Part shown: positions 17,509 to 26,380 of the stretch, piece by piece
Layout of the letters: every line of letters starts with the position of its first letter
How positions within the stretch are numbered: position 1 is the first letter of the stretch
NCBI RefSeq assembly: GCF_000243335.1
Contig: NZ_JH597773.1
Location: 2,721,684 to 2,785,683, forward strand
Direction: 5' to 3'
DNA from: Leptonema illini DSM 21528
Lineage (GTDB): Bacteria; Spirochaetota; Leptospiria; Leptospirales; Leptonemataceae
Length of the DNA: 64,000 nucleotides
Notes under the pieces: model-generated
The model's input: only the letters and a program-made list of their open reading frames with translations
Databases searched by the model: none
What the model was told of the DNA's origin: nothing
Translations under genes and position numbers: made by a program

Positions 17509-18798
17509 ATGCAGCGGCGATTCAGTCGCTTTGCCGATACCGTTCTCGGTGAGCCGGGCATCTTCCGGCTCATGGACGATCTCGACGCGGCGCTAACAGG
17601 ATCGCAAAAACTGCATATGCTCGGCGGCGGCAATCCGGGTAACGTCGGGCCCGTTAGCGAATATTTCAGAAGGGCCTTTCTTCGTATCGGTGAAAGCGCC
17701 GACCACTTTGCCCGCGTCGCCGGCCGCTATGACGGGCCGGCAGGCAACACGCAGTTTCGCAAGGCGTTTGCTGCAAGCCTGAGCGCCATGTACGGATGGT
17801 CGTTAACCGAATCAAACGTAGTGCTCACACAGGGCAGTCAGAACGCCTTTTTTCTTCTGCTCAATCTTTTCAGCGGTCCTTTTCCCGACGGCCGGGGCCG
17901 TAAGATCCTCTTCGCCCTGTCGCCCGAGTACATCGGCTACGAGAACTCCGGGCTGCATGAAAACTCTCTTCTCGCCGTCCCTTCGAAAAAAATACCTCTT
18001 GGCGACGGCTTCTTCCGTTATACAATCGATATCGAGCGAATAACGCAGGCGTTACAGACAGGCAATATCGGAGCCATCTGCATATCACGTCCGTCGAACC
18101 CCACAGGCGGTATGCTTGAAGACGACGAGATGAAGAATCTTTCGTCTCTGGCCCGGCAGTTCGACGTACCTTTAATCGTCGACGGAGCCTATGGCGACCC
18201 TATGCCCGGCGTTGTCTATGGCAATGGTCGACCCTACTACGACGATAATACGATCTTTGTTTTGAGTCTTTCGAAGACGGGATTGCCGGGCATTCGCACG
18301 GGCATCATACTGGCACCGGCCGATGTCTGCTCCGTCCTTGAACGCATCCAGGCCGTGCAGCATCTTGCTCCCGGCGGATTGGGCCCCGCCCTCGTTCAGG
18401 AGGGCATTGCCGATGGTTCGTTTTTCAAGCTGTGTAAAGAGCATCTGCCCGTTTTTTACAGAGAAAGGCAGCGGCTCGCCATCGACACCCTATTCAATGA
18501 ACTGGAACCCGACAGGGATGTTCAGATACACAGGCCCGATGGGGCCTTTTTCCTGTGGGCGGTATTCCCAAGGTTAACCATTTCCACTTCAGAACTCTAT
18601 CTCGACTTAAAGAAGGCCGGAGTACTCGTCGTCCCGGGAAGCTATTACTATCCGGGTCTGCCCGATGACGATCGCCTATCGCCCGAGTGGGAAGGCCAGC
18701 GTTCGATTCGCATCAGCTACAGTCAGGACCTTTCGACGATTCAAGAGGGCCTTTCGATTCTCTGTCAGGTCGTTCGCGAGAAGAATTCAAGGGCCTGA
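17509..18798 (+). CDS. avtA: Valine-pyruvate aminotransferase-like PLP enzyme
   Basis: A 429-aa fold-type I aminotransferase. The N-terminus (RFSRFADTVLGEPGIFRLMDDL) and LGGGNPGNV are characteristic of AvtA. The PLP-lysine lies in VLSLSKTGLPGIRTG, the cofactor-binding SRPSNPTGG and GAYGDPMPG segments are present and a late arginine is in SIRISYSQ. AvtA exchanges amino groups between alanine and branched-chain 2-oxo acids. The start follows the lgt stop with no gap, so the two are co-transcribed. The last 34 bases overlap the end of the opposing GGDEF-EAL gene. Confidence 0.9.
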   Translation: MQRRFSRFADTVLGEPGIFRLMDDLDAALTGSQKLHMLGGGNPGNVGPVSEYFRRAFLRIGESADHFARVAGRYDGPAGNTQFRKAFAASLSAMYGWSLTESNVVLTQGSQNAFFLLLNLFSGPFPDGRGRKILFALSPEYIGYENSGLHENSLLAVPSKKIPLGDGFFRYTIDIERITQALQTGNIGAICISRPSNPTGGMLEDDEMKNLSSLARQFDVPLIVDGAYGDPMPGVVYGNGRPYYDDNTIFVLSLSKTGLPGIRTGIILAPADVCSVLERIQAVQHLAPGGLGPALVQEGIADGSFFKLCKEHLPVFYRERQRLAIDTLFNELEPDRDVQIHRPDGAFFLWAVFPRLTISTSELYLDLKKAGVLVVPGSYYYPGLPDDDRLSPEWEGQRSIRISYSQDLSTIQEGLSILCQVVREKNSRA

Positions 18799-20840
18799 TG
18801 CTCTGGAACGGGCGGGCTGTAATAATACCCCTGTATACGGTCGCATCCGAGATCGGTCAGCACGCTTAACTGTCCTTCGGTTTCGACGCCTTCGGCGACG
18901 ACGGTTAACTCAAGCGATTTCGCCATGCCGACGATCGACGCAAGCAGCCCGCGCTGACGCCGGTCCGTATCGATATGCTCGATAAAGGATCGGTCGATCT
19001 TCAGGCAATCCAGGGGGAATTCTTGTAGATACTTCAGGGATGAATAGCCCGTTCCAAAATCGTCGAGAGAGATAAGGAATCCTTCTTTGCGCAGTTGCAG
19101 AAGCACGTCCATCGTCGACGGAGTCATTTGCATGGCGATACTTTCCGTAATCTCAAGCTCTATCGAATGCGGCGGAATTCGATACCGATCACGCAGATCC
19201 ATGACGTCGCTCAGAAAGTTCTTCTGATAAAACTGACGGCCCGATATATTCACGGAGAGCTTAAAGGCCTCTTTGCCCTGTTCCCGCCATCGCGCAACGG
19301 TAGCGAACGCATCTCGTAAAACGGTCGCGCCAAGCGGCAGGATCATTCCCGTCTCTTCGGCGATGGGAATGAAAAGTCCCGGAGAGATCATTCCCTTCTG
19401 AGGGTGATTCCAGCGTGCGAGACTTTCAAAACCGGCAAGCGAGCCTGTCGCCAGATCGATCTGCGGTTGAAAGAAGAGCTGAAATTGATTCTCGCGAAGA
19501 GCCCGACGCATCTCATTTTCAAGTAGCAAACGCTCGTGGCTGTAGACGTTTTGATCCGGATTATAAAAGACGAAGCAATTACGCCCCATCTCCTTTGCTC
19601 TATAAAGGGCGACGTCGGCATTCTTGATCAACGTCTCGGCATCAGCTCCGTCTTGCGGAAAGACGGCGACTCCGATCGACGTCGGAATATGGAGTTCATG
19701 TCCTTCGATCTCAAAGGGCTCGGCCATGAGTTCGATGATACGCTCCACCGTATGCATGATCTGTTCACCGTCTGAAAGGCCAGGCAGAAGTAAAACGAAT
19801 TCATCACCTCCCGTGCGAGAAACCGTATCGTACTCGCGCAGAGAGGTTAACAGTCGATCGGCGGTGTGTTTCAAGAGACGATCGCCGATCGTATGGCCAA
19901 GAGTGTCATTGATGGATTTGAATCGATCAAGGTCGAGAAAAAGAACGGCGACCAGCTCCTGAGTGCGGCGAGCGCGAGAGATCGCCGAATACAGGCGATC
20001 GAGAAGAAGCGATCGGTTCGGCAATCCCGTCAGCGGATCGTGAAAGGCCTGATGAAGGATGGCCTCTTCGGCCTTCTTTCGAACCGATATATCTTCGGCC
20101 ATGCCGATCAAAAGAGGCCTCTGTCCCGGAACATCGGGAAGCCGGGCCACATGCACGCGAACCCACAGGGGCTCGTCGCCCTGCTTTATATAGCGCTTCT
20201 CAAGGGAGTAGGACGGTATCTCGCCGCGCGAAAGGGCACGGACCAGCACCATCTCTTCTTCGATATCTTCAGGATGCGTGAAACGCGAAAGATGCGTTCC
20301 GGGCAGCTCATCTGGCGGAAGGTCGACCAGACGCGAAAAAGCGGCGTTCGCTTCCTGGATAACGCCATCTTCAGACGCGACGGCGATACCGAGAGGAGCG
20401 CGATCGATGACCATGGCCAGTCTCTCGCGACTGGAACGCAGCTCCTCTTCAAGGCGTATGCTCTCGGTTAAGTCTCTATCCGTTGAGATGAACCACTCGA
20501 TCTCGTCTCTTTCATTCGTGATGGGCGCGATAATCTTCTCGCAGATAAGCAGAGATCCATCGCGGTGACGATTCTTCAGTATACCCCGGTACACCTTACC
20601 TGAAAGGATCGTCTGCCATAGATCATGATAGAAGGCGGCGTCATGCTCCCCTGACTGCAAGAAAGAGGGCGAACGACCGATCACCTCTTCGGCGCGATAA
20701 CCGGTCATCTCTTCAAAGGCCTGATTGACGTAGACAAGTTCGCCGGCCGCATCGGTGATCATGTAGCTGATACCCGATTGGTCGACTACGGGGGCAAATA
20801 CCCGAAAGAGACGAAAAAGCTGATCTTCTTCTTGCTGCAT
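18765..20840 (-). CDS. PAS-PAS-GGDEF-EAL cyclic di-GMP enzyme
   Basis: A 691-aa cytoplasmic signalling protein with no membrane segment. Two PAS domains (about 10-130 and 140-255) precede a GGDEF domain whose active-site motif GGDEF is intact at 344-348, with an inhibitory I-site RxxD (REYD, 335-338) five residues before it. The EAL domain starts near 450; its signature reads FESLARW (472-474 ESL instead of EAL), with DDFGTGYSSL, EITES and KIDRSF retained. Both synthesis and hydrolysis of c-di-GMP are therefore plausible. It has no obvious ribosome-binding site. Its end overlaps avtA by 34 bases on the other strand. Confidence 0.92.
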   Translation of the reverse strand: MQQEEDQLFRLFRVFAPVVDQSGISYMITDAAGELVYVNQAFEEMTGYRAEEVIGRSPSFLQSGEHDAAFYHDLWQTILSGKVYRGILKNRHRDGSLLICEKIIAPITNERDEIEWFISTDRDLTESIRLEEELRSSRERLAMVIDRAPLGIAVASEDGVIQEANAAFSRLVDLPPDELPGTHLSRFTHPEDIEEEMVLVRALSRGEIPSYSLEKRYIKQGDEPLWVRVHVARLPDVPGQRPLLIGMAEDISVRKKAEEAILHQAFHDPLTGLPNRSLLLDRLYSAISRARRTQELVAVLFLDLDRFKSINDTLGHTIGDRLLKHTADRLLTSLREYDTVSRTGGDEFVLLLPGLSDGEQIMHTVERIIELMAEPFEIEGHELHIPTSIGVAVFPQDGADAETLIKNADVALYRAKEMGRNCFVFYNPDQNVYSHERLLLENEMRRALRENQFQLFFQPQIDLATGSLAGFESLARWNHPQKGMISPGLFIPIAEETGMILPLGATVLRDAFATVARWREQGKEAFKLSVNISGRQFYQKNFLSDVMDLRDRYRIPPHSIELEITESIAMQMTPSTMDVLLQLRKEGFLISLDDFGTGYSSLKYLQEFPLDCLKIDRSFIEHIDTDRRQRGLLASIVGMAKSLELTVVAEGVETEGQLSVLTDLGCDRIQGYYYSPPVPEHQALEFFSRTT

Positions 20841-20958
20841 AACGAATGAGACAGCCTGTTATTTCATCAGACCAGATCGCGCTGTAAAGCCCTTTTCTAT
20901 TCGTTTACTTTCGCTACACCTCCTCTGCTTGTTCCTGACGGGAAAAAAACTCGGATCA

Positions 20959-21804
20959 TCACAGTCGAATCACGTCGACAGCGACATGCAGGGAAGGACG
21001 TCCTCCGCCGAAGACGATTCCTCGCATCGGTGAGACGTCGGTAAAATCACGCCCGACAGCCGTTTCGATATATTCATCAGTCCGTGCCTTTCCATTCGTC
21101 GGATCAAAATCAAACCATCCCTGCCCCGGCGCATAGATCGAGCACCAGGCATGCGTTGCATCGGCGCCAAGAAGACGCTGCTGACCCGGTGCCGGACGCG
21201 TCTCGATATAACCGCTTACATAACGAGCGGGAATTCCCGCCGAGCGGCAACAGGCGATCATCAGATGGGCAAAATCCTGGCAGACACCGGCGCGAAGGCG
21301 CAGCGTCTCGGGAACCGATGTGTGAATGGAAGTCACGCCGGGTTTATACTGGAAATTCCGACGTATGTACCGGCTCATCTCAAGACAACCGGCAAGCACG
21401 CCTTCGCGAAAGAACGGACGGGCAAATCGCGCCAGTGCACGACGGACGGGAACAAGCGGCGACGGAAGCAGGAACTCGCACAACTCCGCGTCATCATAAA
21501 GCCCTTCATATTCGCCGGGGTAACTCTCGCGCCCAGCCGGCGAAACCGGCGCCGTACGAACAAGACTGCGCGAATGTATCGTCAACGATCTGTGCTCTTC
21601 CATGACGGAGAAATGATATCGTTCGTTGCCGTGGAAATCGCGCCTCATCGCAATGTCAGACGGGCGAGGAAGGATTTCCAGCTCGGATGAAAGGCAGAGC
21701 TGGCCGTTCCGGTGCGCAGGGCGGATAACGGCCACATTGTAACATCGAGCGACGGTTTCGGAATACTCATAACGCGTTCTGTGATCGATACGAAATTCAG
21801 CCAT
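20959..21804 (-). CDS. Transglutaminase-like cysteine peptidase/transferase, catalytic residues intact
   Basis: A 281-aa cytoplasmic protein with the bacterial transglutaminase N-terminal beta domain (FRIDHRTRYEYSE) and a transglutaminase core. The triad is present: C175 in GVCQDFAHLM, H218 in ATHAWCSIY and D234 in WFDFDPTNG. Such proteins are thiol enzymes that act on peptide or isopeptide bonds. I start at ATG 21804, which begins the family N-terminus and overlaps the preceding ATP-grasp/Alpha-E gene by eight bases; the frame extends further upstream but overlaps coding sequence. It is the last gene of a five-gene overlapping cluster with ATP-grasp and Alpha-E proteins, a combination predicted to make or process peptide-like amide bonds. 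Confidence 0.92.
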   Translation of the reverse strand: MAEFRIDHRTRYEYSETVARCYNVAVIRPAHRNGQLCLSSELEILPRPSDIAMRRDFHGNERYHFSVMEEHRSLTIHSRSLVRTAPVSPAGRESYPGEYEGLYDDAELCEFLLPSPLVPVRRALARFARPFFREGVLAGCLEMSRYIRRNFQYKPGVTSIHTSVPETLRLRAGVCQDFAHLMIACCRSAGIPARYVSGYIETRPAPGQQRLLGADATHAWCSIYAPGQGWFDFDPTNGKARTDEYIETAVGRDFTDVSPMRGIVFGGGRPSLHVAVDVIRL

Positions 21805-24205
21805 CGCGAAACTCCACTGACATGGGACGTTCGCCGGCAGGAAAGTAAATCGTCGCAATACGGTCGGCAAGTTGTTCGATCTGAAGCTGTAGCGTCTGCA
21901 ATGCGGCAAGCATGGTCGCCCGATCCTCCGTCGATGTCATCGGCAAACTAAGACGTTCAGCCATCTGATCAAGAGCAGAACGGGCAAGCCCGGCGGCCGG
22001 AAGGCGCAGGACGCATTCATGAATCCGCTGCAACTGCCAGATCAGCGATCGCGGGCTCCTCTCCTCAAAAAGAAGAAGCCTCAACACGGAATCCAGATCG
22101 ATGACATTACCGAACCTTCGGCGATAGGTTATACGCAGGTCGCCGGCATTCAAAACGACCGAAGGTAGAGCCTCCTCCTTTTCATAGGAAAGAAGCTGTG
22201 CACACATCGAGAGGATGTGCAGCGCTCGCTCAATCCTCGAACCGACGTCGATAAAGGTCCAGCCGTCCTCTCGCGTCATTCCCTCTCGCAGAAGCCCCGA
22301 CAGAGAGCCCAGAAGGATAATGCGATCCTGCACGAGCGAGAAAAGCGCCTCGCTGCCGCGCTGCTCGGGGTTAACGCGAAGACGGGCAATGACGGTACGA
22401 GCGTCATCCGAAAGATAGGATCGCAACGACCTACAGGTATTCAGGAAGGCCCGGTGTATCCAGGCCGGCCCCTGCTTCCACTGTCCGTCGCCCGTATAAA
22501 TCCTCTGCAGATACTCAGATGAGGGCGGATGCGCCGGCGCTTCCGTATAACGCAACAGCAGAGCGAATACCGAGACGGCCTCGTCTGAGCCGAGATCTCC
22601 ATTCTCATACTTGAGAACGGTGCGCCCGACTTCGCGAAACAGCCGGCTGGCATTCTCTGATCGCTCTGCATAACGTCCCATCCAGAAGAAGTCATCGGCG
22701 ATTCGGTTGGGAATACGATTCTCGCGCCTGATTCGAGCCTCGGGCACGCTCTCCCCGAGAAGAGTGATGGCCCGAACCGGCTCGTCCGAAAGAATCCACA
22801 GATCCTTGCTTGCAGCTCCGCTCTGATTGGTGACGGCTCGCGAACTCAGATCGCTCGAAACCCTTACAAGTCCTCCGGGCATCACGCGAAATCCCGATTC
22901 CCCTGCCGTCGTGAAAAGACGAAACAGCGATCGAGCGGGCATGATCCGTGAATCATGAAAAACCGGCGAAGTAGAGCCTGGAAGAATCCGCTGCGCCACA
23001 TATCGCTGCGGGCAGGTACGGATCTCTTGCAGAGAGAATTCTATATCCTCCGGGAATACGGGAGGGATCGTTCGGTCAGAAGACTTCACGACGTACTCAC
23101 CGGGATTGTCGAAAAAGCGAGATCTATGTGCGGCATTGCCCAGCCATAGCGTCTCGGCATTCGGCAGAATTAAATCCTCCTTGAAGAAGAACCGGCACAT
23201 GCGATTGAGATAAGGAAAAATATATCGGTCTTCAAGAACGGCTGAACCAACCGGATTCGCACAGCGTACATGCCCCGCCCGGATCGCCTCAAGAAGCCCC
23301 GGTACGCCCAGCAGCGAATCTCCGCGCAATTCCGTAGCGTCCAGATATTGATCTTCAACGCGACGCAACAGAACGTCGACTCGTTCGAGACCGTTAACCG
23401 TCCTCATGAAAAGATGCTGGTCTCTAACGATTAAATCCTCTCCCTGGACAAGCGGAAAATTCAGATACCCTGAAAGATAGGCATGCTCGAAATAAGTCTC
23501 GTTCTGCGGACCGGGCGTAAGCAGCGCAACAGATGGAGTATCGAGCGAATCACTGCGCCGACCGGGATTCTGTAAACTCGCCTTCAACGATCGAAAGTAG
23601 CCCGCCAACCGATGGACGTTGCTTTCACGATAGAGGCCGGCGAGTACCCGACTGAGAACGATGCGGTTTTCAAGCGCATATCCCGAACCTGACGGAGCCT
23701 GAATGCGGTCAGCCAGTACCTCGAAATCTCCCGCCCTGTTGCGCGCAAGATCGCTTGCAAAAAAGAAAAGCGCCGGTTCATCAGGAAAAAGCATTCCGTC
23801 GGCAGGACGCAGAAACCCGGGAGCCGAGAGGACCGCGGCGGGAGGAATCACTCCTTCTTTCAGCAGCCTTCTCTGGCCGTAAAGATCGCGCACGATGCGC
23901 TCGAAAAGCTCGGCCCTCTGTAAGAGTCCGCGCTCAAGCTTCATCCATTCATCGTTGCGCATAACGACGGGAAACAGATCAAGCTGCCAGGGACGCTCAC
24001 CGCCGCGATCGTAAATAGTATAGGTTACGTCGTTCTCGCGAAGCAGCTGCTCCGCCTGCTCTTTTCTATGTTGCAGCTCAGGCATGCCCATACTCGAAAA
24101 CGCTTCGACGATCGGCACGCTGGCCTCTCGAACATGGCCGTCCGGTAAGACGACCTCATCATACATACCGCTCACCGGGCGATACTGAAGGCGATCCACG
24201 ATCAT
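21797..24205 (-). CDS. Circularly permuted ATP-grasp/Alpha-E fusion, ATP-grasp motif degenerate
   Basis: An 802-aa fusion. Residues about 10-480 match the circularly permuted type-2 ATP-grasp protein encoded at 27307-28743 along their whole length (ENR near 179, TPGPQNETYFEHAYL, GEDLIVRDQHLFMRT). Residues about 495-800 form an Alpha-E helical domain (NRIADDFFWMGRYAERSEN). The glycine-rich nucleotide loop of the paralogue (GAGGYGM) is replaced by RTIPPVF near 379-385, EDN becomes ADR, and the NSSQGGGTKD segment becomes NQSGAASKD. Catalysis therefore looks lost; a structural or regulatory partner role is my inference. The start overlaps the upstream gene by four bases (ATGA). Confidence 0.85.
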   Translation of the reverse strand: MIVDRLQYRPVSGMYDEVVLPDGHVREASVPIVEAFSSMGMPELQHRKEQAEQLLRENDVTYTIYDRGGERPWQLDLFPVVMRNDEWMKLERGLLQRAELFERIVRDLYGQRRLLKEGVIPPAAVLSAPGFLRPADGMLFPDEPALFFFASDLARNRAGDFEVLADRIQAPSGSGYALENRIVLSRVLAGLYRESNVHRLAGYFRSLKASLQNPGRRSDSLDTPSVALLTPGPQNETYFEHAYLSGYLNFPLVQGEDLIVRDQHLFMRTVNGLERVDVLLRRVEDQYLDATELRGDSLLGVPGLLEAIRAGHVRCANPVGSAVLEDRYIFPYLNRMCRFFFKEDLILPNAETLWLGNAAHRSRFFDNPGEYVVKSSDRTIPPVFPEDIEFSLQEIRTCPQRYVAQRILPGSTSPVFHDSRIMPARSLFRLFTTAGESGFRVMPGGLVRVSSDLSSRAVTNQSGAASKDLWILSDEPVRAITLLGESVPEARIRRENRIPNRIADDFFWMGRYAERSENASRLFREVGRTVLKYENGDLGSDEAVSVFALLLRYTEAPAHPPSSEYLQRIYTGDGQWKQGPAWIHRAFLNTCRSLRSYLSDDARTVIARLRVNPEQRGSEALFSLVQDRIILLGSLSGLLREGMTREDGWTFIDVGSRIERALHILSMCAQLLSYEKEEALPSVVLNAGDLRITYRRRFGNVIDLDSVLRLLLFEERSPRSLIWQLQRIHECVLRLPAAGLARSALDQMAERLSLPMTSTEDRATMLAALQTLQLQIEQLADRIATIYFPAGERPMSVEFRDG

Positions 24206-26379
24206 ACATCCCGCCGCAGATCAAGCGTCGTCGGATAACGCAAGTCGATACGCTCGCTATATCCGTGCAGCTGGACGGAATGCACGCCGGCGCTGAAGCG
24301 GCCGGAATCCAGACGACAACCCGAAACGACTCTGCGGTTCCACAGGTCGTAGATATCGAAGTGCAGCGCAGAGGCACGGTCGTAGCGAACGCCCGCAACG
24401 GCATGACCGCGCTCCTCTACCGAAATCAACGGAACGCGAAGGGAGTTACAGAGAAGAACGTACCGATTCTCCCTTAAGGCCTGCACTCTGACCTCAAGGC
24501 GTCCCGAATTCGCCGAATGCAGGCACGGCTCCAACGCTTCGCGAAAAGATAGAGTCATTTCTTCGAACACCATCTCGCCTAACATCGGATACCTTCGATC
24601 AATAAGTGACGAGAACATTCCGGCATTCAGGCTGATTCCGAGTCGACTTAGCGTTTCCAGAATATCTTTCAGGTCCTGAGATGCAAAAAAAGGTAAAAGC
24701 GATCGATCATAGAGATCATCAGAGGATTGAAACCCATCCGATTCTTCATTCAGAAGAAGAATCAATACGGCGAGCATCAACAATCGCTGTAGTTGTGCCT
24801 CAACAGGCGTAAGGGCCGCACAGAGATCCTGCTCGATATACCCCGCATCGCCTGCCCCGAAAAGCCGATCAAGACGGACCCAGCCGGCGTTCAAAGCCGG
24901 TAAAAATTCACCGTAAAGAGCTTCAAGCGAGGCGGCCTCCGCTCTCTTCGCCCTCGCCGTCAGAATGACTAACTCCTGAATCCACAGAGGATGCAGCTCT
25001 CCAGGAAGAAACGAGGCCGATGTCGGGCCTGGACGATCCGCTCTCAAAAGATAAGACAGCGCAGGACGACTCTGCCAGAACCCGATCCATAAGGCGAGCA
25101 GATCCCTCTTCTGTAGAAACGGACTTTCTTCGCGAGTCGCAGAACCGATACGCAGACGATGCGGCCCGGGCATCGGAGCCAGTCCTTCCCGCTCTAAGAG
25201 CGAAAAGAGAGCGGCGGTTTTTTTCGCCGCATCGGAAAGCCCGAGGAAAAATGGCGTAGCTATTTCAAGCCGACCCTCGCTCTCGATAATGCCGAACCCT
25301 TTCTCTTCAATTGAATCGGAAGTGGAACCGGAAGAGTGCACAAACATACGCCGCTCCTCCTGTCGGACTTCTCCTTCAGGCAAGAAGAAATCCCGGATCA
25401 TCGTCGCTATTCGATTCACGTCTCCAGCAGCAAAAGAAAAAGTCGATGCCGTCTGGATACGAAAGCCGGATCGACGAAGGCGGCGTTCAAGGTCCTCGGT
25501 CACCTGGTCAAGAGTTCGATCGATCTCACGCCCGCCTTCTGCGGCGCTTCCTTGCAAACGTTTCAGCTCATAATATTCGCTGAAGTCTGCGCTATCCAGA
25601 AGTTCCTTCTCAAACGGCAACGCCTCTTCTGGATGCAGGCAGCTGGACAGAGCAACGTAAGAATCGCCCGTCCAGCGATTGAGGGCAGGATCAAGGCCTA
25701 ACCAACCCGCCTCGGGATGAAAGATATCAATCCAGGCCCGAAGCTCAGCCTTCGAATTATCGGTATCGAAACAATAACCGGAAACGAAGCGACACGGAAG
25801 ACCGCACTTACGCAGCATGGCCAGTACAAGCTGAGCAATCTCTGAAGCCGATGCCTTTCCATCAGCGGCGATCTCTGCAAGATTTCGTATGCCGGGCCGC
25901 AACGGCAAAAATAACCGCATGCGCTCGCGCAAAAGTTGCGCACATTCACGCGGGAATTCAGGGTCAACGCACGGAAGCGAGATATCGTCCATCCATTCGG
26001 CGATCAGATCGGGTAACGCCTCTCCTATGACGGCAGATCCGAGTAATGGATCGGTCTTTTTTATCGTCCGGAACGCCCGCCTGCTCGCATCAAAGTCCTT
26101 AAATGGATCGACGTCCTCCACCCCTGCCACATCAAGAAGCAGGTCTACGGTTAACTGAAGTTCGGGCATCTCCTGTGCAAAATCGACACGAAGAATCGGA
26201 TTCCCCTCGGCATCCGTATGTCTGTGCAGTCTGGACGGGGCCGGCTTTATATCGATGGCCTGCGAAAGGATGTTACGACTTGTAGCAAGCGGCAGGAGCC
26301 TGAATGTGGCTCCCGGAACATCGTGAATCCGATCGAAACGAAAAAAGACACGGTGCGTGAAGGCGTAGCGAATTCCCAT
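24202..26379 (-). CDS. Transglutaminase-like/DUF2126 protein, apparently catalytically dead and shortened
   Basis: A 725-aa relative of the large (about 1100 aa) transglutaminase-DUF2126 proteins. The N-terminal 260 residues align with the transglutaminase fold (RFVSGYCFD, EAGWLGLDPALN), but the catalytic cysteine position is A178 (GKASASEIAQ) and the histidine position R214 (ELRAWIDIF); only D230 remains. From about 400 on, DUF2126 landmarks are visible: ESPFLQKRDLLALWIGFWQS, ALSYLL, PGPTS, and near the end QDLKDILETLSRLG, REALEP and AVAGVRYDRAS. From memory of the family, its EVNIHP and GTGGGNH segments are absent. It starts one base after the Alpha-E gene and overlaps the next gene by four bases. 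Confidence 0.8.
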   Translation of the reverse strand: MGIRYAFTHRVFFRFDRIHDVPGATFRLLPLATSRNILSQAIDIKPAPSRLHRHTDAEGNPILRVDFAQEMPELQLTVDLLLDVAGVEDVDPFKDFDASRRAFRTIKKTDPLLGSAVIGEALPDLIAEWMDDISLPCVDPEFPRECAQLLRERMRLFLPLRPGIRNLAEIAADGKASASEIAQLVLAMLRKCGLPCRFVSGYCFDTDNSKAELRAWIDIFHPEAGWLGLDPALNRWTGDSYVALSSCLHPEEALPFEKELLDSADFSEYYELKRLQGSAAEGGREIDRTLDQVTEDLERRLRRSGFRIQTASTFSFAAGDVNRIATMIRDFFLPEGEVRQEERRMFVHSSGSTSDSIEEKGFGIIESEGRLEIATPFFLGLSDAAKKTAALFSLLEREGLAPMPGPHRLRIGSATREESPFLQKRDLLALWIGFWQSRPALSYLLRADRPGPTSASFLPGELHPLWIQELVILTARAKRAEAASLEALYGEFLPALNAGWVRLDRLFGAGDAGYIEQDLCAALTPVEAQLQRLLMLAVLILLLNEESDGFQSSDDLYDRSLLPFFASQDLKDILETLSRLGISLNAGMFSSLIDRRYPMLGEMVFEEMTLSFREALEPCLHSANSGRLEVRVQALRENRYVLLCNSLRVPLISVEERGHAVAGVRYDRASALHFDIYDLWNRRVVSGCRLDSGRFSAGVHSVQLHGYSERIDLRYPTTLDLRRDV

Positions 26380-26380
26380 G

